A stretch of 10,027 bases of DNA, taken from NCBI GenBank assembly GCA_016777395.1, contig JADHRO010000059.1, positions 1 to 10,027 of the forward strand, written 5' to 3'. Each line of letters starts with the position of its first letter. Within the stretch, counting starts at the first letter, position 1. The notes below the pieces were generated by a model. The model saw nothing but the letters and a program-made list of their open reading frames with translations. It was not told where the DNA came from and searched no databases. Positions 1 through 7,100 of this stretch are shown piece by piece. This DNA comes from Chitinophagales bacterium (GTDB taxonomy: Bacteria; Bacteroidota; Bacteroidia; Chitinophagales; UBA8649). Position numbers and translations under genes: made by a program.

Positions 1-99
1 CCAAAATTGAGAGAGAAAACTATTTTTTATAAACTTGAGGATGAATCTTATAGTCCTCGATTCATGCAGTTACTTAAGCGGTATTATCTTCATTTTTGA
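1..99 (+). CDS. C-terminal end of an unidentified protein (partial)
   Basis: Frame 1 is open from the first base to a TGA at 97-99 and gives 32 residues. The start lies outside the window. The tail is basic and aromatic, with REKTIFYKLEDES followed by a short helix-like stretch FMQLLKRYY. This resembles the wing and last helix of small winged-helix regulators such as the ArsR type, but that is a weak inference from a short piece, and 33 open codons can also occur by chance. It is on the same strand as the cytochrome gene, whose start lies 83 bp after this stop, and a candidate promoter sits in the gap, so the two need not share a transcript. Confidence 0.4.
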   Translation, partial: PKLREKTIFYKLEDESYSPRFMQLLKRYYLHF

Positions 100-113
100 T
101 TATTGAAATCATT

Positions 114-144
114 TTTGATTCACAAAGTTTAAAACCTACCTTTA
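114..144 (+). promoter_or_regulatory. Candidate Bacteroidota-type promoter for the cytochrome gene
   Basis: TTTG at 114-117 is followed after 19 bp by TACCTTTA at 137-144, one mismatch from the Bacteroidota -7 consensus TAnnTTTG. The spacing fits the usual range of about 17-23 bp. Transcription would begin near 150 and leave a leader of about 30 nt before the ATG at 183. In AT-rich DNA such matches arise by chance, so this is only a candidate. Confidence 0.4.
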
Positions 145-182
145 TATCTGTTAATCAATCGTTATTTTACCATTATTGACTT

Positions 183-674
183 ATGAAAAATATCACAAAT
201 AGTCTATTTAAATTATCCATTTTTCTTTTTTTATATGCTTGTGGTGAAGCCCCTTCTCCAGGACTGAATGTTGAAAATAAACAGAACATTAAGAAATATA
301 CAAAAGAAGCAAGAATAACCCTTGAAGATATTACAGATCCTTTATCGTACAAGGGAGTTGGACCTATCGATAAACTAATATTAAAGGAAACAATTGATGA
401 AACACTCGCATCGCATGGCATGGAAGTTTTTAATGCTAATTGTATCGCCTGTCATAAAATGGATTCCCGATTAGTTGGTCCAGCACTTGCGGGAGTAGTA
501 GAAAGAAGATCGCCTGAATGGATTATGAATATGATCTTGAATCCTGAGGGTATGCTAGAGCAAGACACCCTCACAATGGCGCTGTTTAATGAGTATAAAT
601 CTCCCATGCTAAATCAACACTTAAGCGAGGAAGATGCGCGTGCTGTGTTGGAGTATTTTAGAGCAGATTTTTAA
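183..674 (+). CDS. Monoheme class I cytochrome c, lipoprotein
   Basis: This 163-residue protein is a small membrane-anchored electron carrier. A hydrophobic signal segment (about residues 5-19) ends in LYAC, a lipobox-like site with Cys20 as the likely lipidated residue. The exported form would therefore sit on the periplasmic side of a membrane. The single heme site is CIACHK (Cys87, Cys90, His91), and Met142 in the SPM motif near the C-terminus is the likely sixth ligand. A final helix (EEDARAVLEYF) completes the cytochrome c fold. A linker of about 60 residues separates the anchor from the heme domain. The stretch SPEWIMNMILNPEGM resembles, from memory, small cytochromes found next to clade II nitrous-oxide reductase genes in Bacteroidota, but no nos gene is visible here, so its redox partner is unknown. 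The start is the ATG just before the signal peptide. The family call is secure and the pathway is not. Confidence 0.9.
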   Translation: MKNITNSLFKLSIFLFLYACGEAPSPGLNVENKQNIKKYTKEARITLEDITDPLSYKGVGPIDKLILKETIDETLASHGMEVFNANCIACHKMDSRLVGPALAGVVERRSPEWIMNMILNPEGMLEQDTLTMALFNEYKSPMLNQHLSEEDARAVLEYFRADF

Positions 675-693
675 TCCACTGAGTCCTCCCTCC

Positions 694-718
694 AAAAAAT
701 ATATTAAGTATTTTTTTT
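694..718 (+). terminator. Possible weak A/T-only terminator after the cytochrome gene
   Basis: AAAAAATA (694-701) and TATTTTTT (709-716) can form an 8-bp stem around a 7-nt loop, ending in a run of T, 20 bp after the cytochrome stop. There are no G-C pairs, so the hairpin would be unstable and may be chance in AT-rich sequence. Confidence 0.25.
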
Positions 719-747
719 AACGCAGTTTAATTTAGTTTTCTTGTTTA

Positions 748-828
748 ATGAGTTCTTTGGTAAAACTGTTGTTTGTGGGATTAATACTAACTGTATTCCC
801 AGTACTTTATCAAAGAAATAGACAATAA
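748..828 (+). CDS. Possible 26-residue single-pass membrane peptide
   Basis: An ATG at 748 opens a 26-codon frame ending in TAA at 826-828. The peptide begins MSSLVK, has a hydrophobic core of about 14 residues (LLFVGLILTVFPVL) and ends with a basic tail (YQRNRQ). This is the shape of a small membrane protein or of a type I toxin peptide. It lies between the cytochrome gene and the tRNA, on the same strand as both. There is no clear ribosome site. A 7/8 match to the -7 consensus (TAGTTTTC, 733-740) lies only a few bases upstream of the ATG. An imperfect hairpin (776-801) falls inside the frame. Short open frames like this are common by chance, so it is listed only as a candidate. Confidence 0.15.
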   Translation: MSSLVKLLFVGLILTVFPVLYQRNRQ

Positions 829-915
829 TTATTATTATTTTAGAACCTCCCAACTTGTTTTGATCAGAATTTAGCTATTCGTTCAAATTTTTAATAAATA
901 ATCGAAAACTAGCTT

Positions 916-923
916 TATATTTG
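916..923 (+). promoter_or_regulatory. -7 promoter box for tRNA-Leu
   Basis: TATATTTG is a perfect match to the Bacteroidota -7 consensus TAnnTTTG. It lies 32 bp before the first base of the mature tRNA, which leaves a 5' leader of roughly 25 nt for RNase P to remove. No clear TTTG is present at the right distance upstream. The best candidate is the T run at 888-892, 23 bp away. Confidence 0.55.
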
Positions 924-955
924 CAATCCGTTGAGCAAAATGTATCGACGAAGAA

Positions 956-1037
956 GCCCTGGTGGCGGAATTGGTAGACGCGCTGGATTCAAAATCCAGT
1001 TCTTTCGGGAGTGCGGGTTCGATTCCCGCCCGGGGTA
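956..1037 (+). tRNA. tRNA-Leu (anticodon CAA, reads UUG)
   Basis: The whole cloverleaf can be folded by eye. The acceptor strands are GCCCTGG (956-962) and CCGGGGT (1030-1036), with G1-U72 and U5-G68 wobbles and A1037 as discriminator. The anticodon stem is CTGGA/TCCAG (983-987 and 995-999) around TTCAAAA, with anticodon CAA at 990-992. The T arm is GCGGG-TTCGATT-CCCGC (1013-1029). A long variable arm (1000-1012, TCT-TTCG-GGA) marks a class II tRNA, as expected for leucine. The 3' CCA is not encoded (CGA follows), so it must be added by the nucleotidyltransferase. The gene stands alone, with its own -7 box and a terminator. Confidence 0.97.
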
Positions 1038-1042
1038 CGAGA

Positions 1043-1077
1043 AAAAGAGCCTAACAATTTGATTGTTAGGCTCTTTT
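1043..1077 (+). terminator. Strong hairpin terminator after tRNA-Leu, probably bidirectional
   Basis: A perfect 15-bp inverted repeat (1043-1057 and 1063-1077) encloses the 5-nt loop TTTGA. The core GAGCCTAACAA is flanked by A's on the left and T's on the right. Read on the + strand it ends in TTTTATTTTT and stops the tRNA transcript. Read on the - strand it ends in TTTTT, 20 bp after the rseP stop at 1098, so it probably serves both convergent units. Confidence 0.9.
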
Positions 1078-1097
1078 ATTTTTCTTAAGCTTAAATG

Positions 1098-2441
1098 TTA
1101 CTGACCACTCAACCACCTAAAAATATCATTACCATTGGCATATATCAGCAAAGAGAATAGTAAGGCCATTCCTGCTACTTGCGCATAGTACATGAATTTT
1201 TCTGGAGGAGGTTTTCTGAATATCATTTCATAAATCGTAAAGACCGCATGTCCGCCATCTAATGCAGGGATTGGAAGTAAATTCATAAAAGCAAGAATAA
1301 TCGATAAGAATGCAGTCTTGCTTAAGAAAGCATACCAAGAAAAACCGCCTGAATACAATTTAGCAATAGTTCCAAAGCCACCGATTTGTCTAAAACCCTT
1401 CACCACGGGATCAAACATTAATTTAAACTGACGAACATAGAAAACTAAGGTCTCCCACGACTTCACAGGACCTGCTACCAGCGCTTGAAAGAAGTTATAG
1501 TCTCTATGTGTTATCTTCAAATCACTCTTCGTGAAGAAGCCCATTGCGGAGTTCTCGTCTAACTGTGTGCTAAGCGCTAAAATTTCTCCATCTCGTTCAA
1601 CTTCAAAATTAACTTGCTTATTCGGTTTATCTTTCTTTAATAGAAGTAAATCTTGGTGATATTCCACAGGCTCACCTTCAAAACTTACTAGCCTGTCACC
1701 TGCTAATGCGCCATTATTTGCTAAGACCTTACTCGTCACCGAATCGATAATACTTAGTTCTGCAGTTGCAAAAAGTATAATACTAGGATCTTCAATCACA
1801 CTTTTATAAAAAAGCTTATCTATTCCAGTTATCGTTCCCTCCTGCCCATCACGAACATAGCTTATGTTATCTGCCAAGGAAAAGAGCATTTCTAGCTTCA
1901 CTTTCTTAGCATCCTTTATTTTTTCTCCGTTTACATGCGTAACGATATCACCATTTTGAAGGCCTAGCGCAGCACCTGTTGAATCGACGTATATCCCATG
2001 TACTTGATCTTCAACCTTTAGGTAATTATCGCCCCATACACCTGCTATCACTGCATAAATAACGAATGCCACTAAAATGTTGACAATAATTCCTCCGAGT
2101 AAAATGATTAAGCGCTGCCATGCCGGCTTCGCTCTAAACTCATGCTCTTGAACAGGTTGTTTAAGCGCATCTGCATCCATACTTTCGTCCATGATACCAG
2201 ACATCTGTACATATCCCCCAAAAGGAAACCAGCCAATCCCATACTCCGTATCGCCAACTTTCTTTTTGTACAAAGCGAATTTAGCCACCTCAGGCATTGG
2301 GAAAAGAAAATCAAAAAAAAGATAAAACTTCTCTACGCGAACTCCGAAGTATTTAGCTGCAAAAAAGTGACCTGCTTCGTGTAGAACAATTAGTAGCGAT
2401 AATCCTGCAAAAAATTGCACCACGGTAATGAATGTTGCCAT
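1098..2441 (-). CDS. rseP: RseP-type site-2 intramembrane zinc metalloprotease (M50)
   Basis: This 447-residue polytopic inner-membrane protease matches the usual RseP length. It cuts transmembrane segments of substrates such as anti-sigma factors and, in some bacteria, leftover signal peptides. The zinc site HEAGH lies in the first membrane helix (His21, Glu22, His25) and the third ligand is in LDGGH (Asp395) in the C-terminal half, preceded by NLLPIP. GGYVQMSG (about 75-82) is the conserved membrane-reentrant segment. Two PDZ-like regions lie between the membrane parts (about 145-205 and 230-305). Hydrophobic segments are visible near 5-25, 111-135, 375-393 and 422-436. The ATG at 2441 directly precedes the first helix. 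It lies 51 bp downstream of the GH3 gene on the same strand, so a shared transcript is likely. In many Bacteroidota rseP follows dxr, but here a GH3 gene takes that place. The substrate is unknown. Confidence 0.95.
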   Translation of the reverse strand: MATFITVVQFFAGLSLLIVLHEAGHFFAAKYFGVRVEKFYLFFDFLFPMPEVAKFALYKKKVGDTEYGIGWFPFGGYVQMSGIMDESMDADALKQPVQEHEFRAKPAWQRLIILLGGIIVNILVAFVIYAVIAGVWGDNYLKVEDQVHGIYVDSTGAALGLQNGDIVTHVNGEKIKDAKKVKLEMLFSLADNISYVRDGQEGTITGIDKLFYKSVIEDPSIILFATAELSIIDSVTSKVLANNGALAGDRLVSFEGEPVEYHQDLLLLKKDKPNKQVNFEVERDGEILALSTQLDENSAMGFFTKSDLKITHRDYNFFQALVAGPVKSWETLVFYVRQFKLMFDPVVKGFRQIGGFGTIAKLYSGGFSWYAFLSKTAFLSIILAFMNLLPIPALDGGHAVFTIYEMIFRKPPPEKFMYYAQVAGMALLFSLLIYANGNDIFRWLSGQ

Positions 2442-2492
2442 AGTTATAATTGAAGCGCAAGATTACGAAAAATAAGCCACTTTATAGTCAAA

Positions 2493-3998
2493 TTAACCCT
2501 TTTTCACATACTTCAATAGCTTATCTGCTAATTCGCGATTATTTGCTAAATGTTGAACCTTGTTTTGACCACCAACTTTGTCATTTTCGGCAAAGTATAA
2601 GGCAAATCCACCAGTTTCAATAAGCGTAAGCTTTATTTGCCCTAAAAGAGCACCTTGTCTTAAATCTCGATAATAGCTATTCCTACTTTGAACCAGCGCA
2701 TCCAATTTTCTGGCGTAGAGAGCAAGATCAACATCTCCAGCATTCTCCAACTCTATAAACCACTCATGACAAGATTCACCTCCATTTGAAGCGACAATTG
2801 GAGCCACGGTAAACTCAGTGTACTTGACCCCCATTTCCCCACTAGCCTGACTGATAGCCGCTTCAACCTCTTCTTGAATAACGTGCTCACCAAAAGCAGA
2901 AATAAAATGCTTAATTCGACCAGTAACGACAAGCCTGAAAGGCTTAGCACTCACAAATCTGACTGTATCACCCGTATTGTATGCCCATAATCCGGCATTT
3001 GTACTAACAATCAAAACATAGTCCACTCCAAGTTCAATACCTCCTAAATGGACACGATTGGCTTGCTTGTTATATATTTCTTCTGATTTGACAAATTCGT
3101 AAAAAATACCAGCTTCCAAATTCAATAATAAACCCTCCTCCTTTTGAGAGTCCTGGTAGGCAAAAAAACCCTCAGAAGCTGGATAAGTTTCTATCGTATC
3201 CACGCCCGCACCGAGTAAAGCAGACATTTTGTTTTGATATGGTTTATAATTAACACCACCATGTACATACAACCGGAGGTCTGGATAAATAGTTTTTAAA
3301 TTTTCAGCACCCGTCTTTTTTAAGAGTTGCTCAAAATACATAACACACCATGGAGGGATACCACTCAATAATGACATCTTTTCTGTCACAGTCTCCTCAA
3401 CTATCGCATCCAGTTTTCCATCCCAGTCTTCTATACAATTGGTCACATAAGATGGAAGCCTATTGCCCAAAAGCCACGAGGGAACATGATGGTAAACGAT
3501 ACCCGATAACCGACCAATATTGATTCCATTTTCTTCGGATAAACTTGGACTTCCTTGAAGAAAAATCATTTTTTTTGAAAAGAAATCGGTAATACCCGTT
3601 TCATTTACATAAGCAAACAAACAATTTCTTGCAGCCTTAATATGATGCCCAATCGAATCTTTGGTAATAGGAATATATTTTGAGCCACTAGTCGTACCAC
3701 TAGTCTTTGCAAAATAGATGGGCCGACCTTTCCAAAGCACATTCTTTTCACCATTCCTAGCTCTGAGAATATATGGTTTTATTGCTTCGTAATCTTGTAT
3801 TTCAACTTGACATTTAAAGTCATAATATTGGTCAATTTGATCAAAATTATGATTTTTTCCGAAGCTAGTATTCTTAGAGTTTTTAATTAAGTAACCAAAT
3901 GTATTTAATTGATTAACAACACCTAAAATATGTATATTTTCAGTCTTACGAGTTTGTCTTCTAGCAATCGGCTTTATTAAAAAATCTAGATACCTCAT
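2493..3998 (-). CDS. GH3-family acyl-adenylate/amidosynthetase-like protein
   Basis: This 501-residue protein has the layout of the GH3 family. Plant members adenylate a carboxylic acid with ATP and join it to an amino acid, while the bacterial members have no settled substrate. Visible motifs, in order, are the ATP-binding TSGTTSGSKYIP loop (about 99-110), VHGGVNYKPY (about 246-255), ETYPASEG (about 270-277), GLWAYNTGDTVRF (about 336-348) and VTGRIKHFISAFGEHV (about 358-373). A C-terminal alpha/beta lobe follows. There is no signal peptide, so it should be cytosolic. The reading frame can extend to a GTG at 4001, but the ATG at 3998 is preferred. It is the first gene of the likely GH3-rseP unit and is divergent from the metalloprotease gene. 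The family call is firm and the reaction is unknown. Confidence 0.9.
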   Translation of the reverse strand: MRYLDFLIKPIARRQTRKTENIHILGVVNQLNTFGYLIKNSKNTSFGKNHNFDQIDQYYDFKCQVEIQDYEAIKPYILRARNGEKNVLWKGRPIYFAKTSGTTSGSKYIPITKDSIGHHIKAARNCLFAYVNETGITDFFSKKMIFLQGSPSLSEENGINIGRLSGIVYHHVPSWLLGNRLPSYVTNCIEDWDGKLDAIVEETVTEKMSLLSGIPPWCVMYFEQLLKKTGAENLKTIYPDLRLYVHGGVNYKPYQNKMSALLGAGVDTIETYPASEGFFAYQDSQKEEGLLLNLEAGIFYEFVKSEEIYNKQANRVHLGGIELGVDYVLIVSTNAGLWAYNTGDTVRFVSAKPFRLVVTGRIKHFISAFGEHVIQEEVEAAISQASGEMGVKYTEFTVAPIVASNGGESCHEWFIELENAGDVDLALYARKLDALVQSRNSYYRDLRQGALLGQIKLTLIETGGFALYFAENDKVGGQNKVQHLANNRELADKLLKYVKKG

Positions 3999-4046
3999 CA
4001 CTGCAAATCTACATATAAAAACTAAATGCCTTTACGATTCAATTAA

Positions 4047-4076
4047 CAAATATCATATGTTTTATTTCGCTACAAA
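4047..4076 (-). promoter_or_regulatory. Candidate promoter for the GH3-rseP unit
   Basis: Read on the - strand, TTTG (4076-4073) is followed after 18 bp by GATATTTG (4054-4047), one mismatch from the -7 consensus TAnnTTTG. Transcription would start near 4040, giving a leader of about 40 nt before the ATG at 3998. A second box, TAGATTTG (4011-4004), matches the consensus perfectly but would give an almost leaderless transcript and lacks a good -33 partner. Confidence 0.45.
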
Positions 4077-4090
4077 TAAGCTTATATTTA
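4060..4090 (+). promoter_or_regulatory. Candidate promoter for the metalloprotease gene
   Basis: TATATTTA (4083-4090) is one mismatch from the Bacteroidota -7 box, with a T-rich TTTT (4060-4063) 19 bp upstream as a weak -33 element. The box lies 24 bp before the ATG at 4115. It overlaps the upstream half of the divergent GH3 promoter. Confidence 0.35.
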
Positions 4091-4114
4091 TAGCTTAAAT
4101 CTTTAATAAATTTT

Positions 4115-7100
4115 ATGAAAATTTTAATCCTCAGCGTGCTAATGCTATGCACTACCCTTCAGGTTCAAGCTCAAGAGGACTTATGGTCGCTAAGAAATTT
4201 TGAAGAACTTCAGCTTCAAGGCACCCAATATATTTATCCTGACAGAGCAGCTAGCTTCCATGTAGATTATCAGGTTTTAAAAGCATCTGCTTTTAAAGCT
4301 CCATTAGAGGATAATTTGGGTAATGTTTCTGCTTCGCCTACAGTCATTGATGTGCCTATGCCGGATGGCAGTTTAACTACTTTCAAAATTGTAGAATCTC
4401 CCGTTTATGAAATGGGCCTCACAGAAAAGTATCCTAATATGAAAACATTTCTTGGATACAACCCCGACCATCCAACTTGGTCCGCTAGATTTGATATAAC
4501 ACCCGCTGGTTTCCACGGAATGATACTAGGAACTGATAAGGGAACGATTTTTATTGATCCGATTATGCATCTTGGCGACATTAATCACTACTTCTCGTAT
4601 TATAAAGATGACTTCAAAAGAGAAAATGCACAGTTAATTTGTCACTTAGATGAAGAAACGCCGTTTAGCATAAGTTCTTCAAATAATAATGGGATTATTA
4701 AAAGTTTTGGATCATGTGAATTAAGAACCTATCGGCTAGCGGTTTCTGCCACTGGAGAGTATACTGTATTTCATGGCGGAAGCGTTGCTCAAGCCCTAGC
4801 GGCTCAGGTCACCACTATGAATAGGGTTAATGGTGTTTTCGAAAGGGATATATCTATAAGAATGAATCTTATCGCCAACAACGACTTAATCATATACACA
4901 GACGCCGGAACAGATCCTTTTACCAATGGCAATGCAGGAGCTATGATCAATCAAAATCAAACCAACACTGATGCAGTTATTGGATCAGCTAATTATGATA
5001 TTGGTCATATTTTTGGAACAAACAGTGGAGGTCTAGCGCAGTTATATTCGCCATGCTCAAACAATAAAGCACGAGGGGTAACTGGAGGTCCCGCTCCTAT
5101 TGGCGATCCTTTTGACATTGATTATGTATCGCATGAAATGGGGCATCAATTTGGAGCTAACCATACTCAAAACAATAGTTGCAATCGAAATGGGGCTACC
5201 GCAATTGAGCCAGGAAGTGCCTCAACAATTATGGGTTATGCAGGAATTTGTAATCCAAATATTCAAAACAATAGTGACGACTACTTTCATGGTATTAGTA
5301 TCGAGGAAATGGGCAATTTTATTACAGGTTCAGGTCATAACTGCCCTGTAAAAACTCCGCTTTCCAATTTGGCCCCTTCTGTAACTGTGCCAGCGGCAAC
5401 AGTAAATATTCCTGCAAGCACTCCTTTCAGTTTAACAGCCTTAGCTACTGACCCTAATTCCTCAAATACCTTAACTTACTGTTGGGAGCAAATGGATAAT
5501 GCAGTGGCCACTATGCCGCCAACATCCTCAAATACTGATGGACCTGCATTTCGCAGCCTCGACCCGAGCACTAGCCCGACAAGATATTTTCCAAATCTGC
5601 CTGATGTTATAGCTGGGAATAACCCAACGTGGGAGGTTCTTCCAGCTGTCACAAGAAGTATGGATTTTAGAGTTATGGTACGAGATAATTCTCCGGGTGG
5701 CGGCTGCAATGACCATGCAGATATCACGGTAGAAGTTGATGGCAACGCTGGCCCCTTTATCGTGACTAATCCAAATAATTCAGGTATTACTTGGACAGGG
5801 AATACCAATACCACGGTAAGTTGGGATGTAGCAAATACAGACCTTTCGCCCGTAAGTTGCAGTAGCATCAATATTCTCATATCTTATGATGGAGGGCTAA
5901 CTTTTCCAGATACACTAGCGAGCAATGTGCCTAATGATGGCAGTCAAGTGGTAAGTGTCCCTAATATTGGCACAAGCGACGCTTTGATTATTGTGCAATG
6001 CGCGAATGGCACATTCTTCGATGTTTCAAATAACACCTTCACTATCACTGCAATCATAGATGACTTTACCCTTGACCTAAGTAACCCCAATCAAACCATA
6101 TGCGCGGGAGAAAATGTAAGTTTCGATATTAACATTGATTTTGTAGGTACATTTAATGATAATGTTTCGCTAAGTTTAACTGGAACTCCTGTGGGGACAT
6201 CGTTCAGCATTAGCCCCAACAATCAAGCACCGCCATATAACTCGACCCTCACGATTACGAATACCGCAGCAGTTTCTGGTAATTTTAACCTTACCTTAAA
6301 TGCTTCAAGTTCAACAGGAATTAAAAGCTTACCAATAACGCTAACTGTTTTAGCACGTTTATCTGGTACTGTAAGTTTGATAAGCCCATCCAATGGAGAA
6401 ACTGGCGTAAGTTCGCCGAGCATCTTTTCTTGGACAGCAATACCCAATGCAGACTTTTACAACATTAAACTTGCTACTGATTTAGGATTAACTTCAGTCA
6501 TTGAGAATAGTAATGGATTGACCAGTGAAAGTTATACATCCGGAATTTTACCAGCAAACACAACCGTATACTGGCAGGTGGAGGCGGTGAATGCGTGTGA
6601 CACAATAACTGGTGGTCCCTTTTCATTTACTACAATCAATTGTACGACCTATAATAGTACTGACATTCCGGTTAATATTTCTAATTCAGGCACTCCAACA
6701 GTTAGTTCAAACCTTTTAATTAGCGGATCTACCGGAATTATAAATGACCTTAATGTAGTCAGTTTATCAGGAAACCATACCTATATTTCAGATTTATCTT
6801 TCATTCTAACGAGCCCCAGTTCAACAGTAACTACCCTTCTCTCAAATATCTGTAACAATCAAAACAACTTCGACATCCAGTTTGATGATTTGGCCTCAAA
6901 CAACAATTACCCATGTCCACCAACGGATGGTTTAAGCTATCAACCAGAAGATAGTTTATCTGCATTTAATGGTGAAAATGCAAACGGCACATGGATTCTC
7001 ACTATCGAGGATGCTTTCAACATAGACGGTGGTCAGTTAAGTGCTTGGGGAATAGAAGTTTGTTACGCTCCACTACCATGCTCACCCTTGACCGAAACGA

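Noticed and set aside
173..421. 82-codon open frame on the - strand over the cytochrome gene
   Set aside because: The + frame has a lipobox, a CxxCH heme site and a Met ligand motif, while the - frame has no identifiable feature.
776..801. Imperfect hairpin TGGGATTAATAC ... GTATTCCCA
   Set aside because: The stem has a 3-nt bulge and no T run follows, so it is not supported as a terminator or regulatory RNA.
956..1040. tRNA as an integration site for a mobile element
   Set aside because: No integrase, no repeated copy of the tRNA 3' end and no other mobile gene is visible in the window.
3999..4001. GTG start for the GH3 gene
   Set aside because: It sits directly before an ATG and adds only one residue. 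The ATG at 3998 is the more likely start.
5476..5880. 134-codon open frame on the - strand
   Set aside because: Antisense to the well-supported metalloprotease gene, with no domain.
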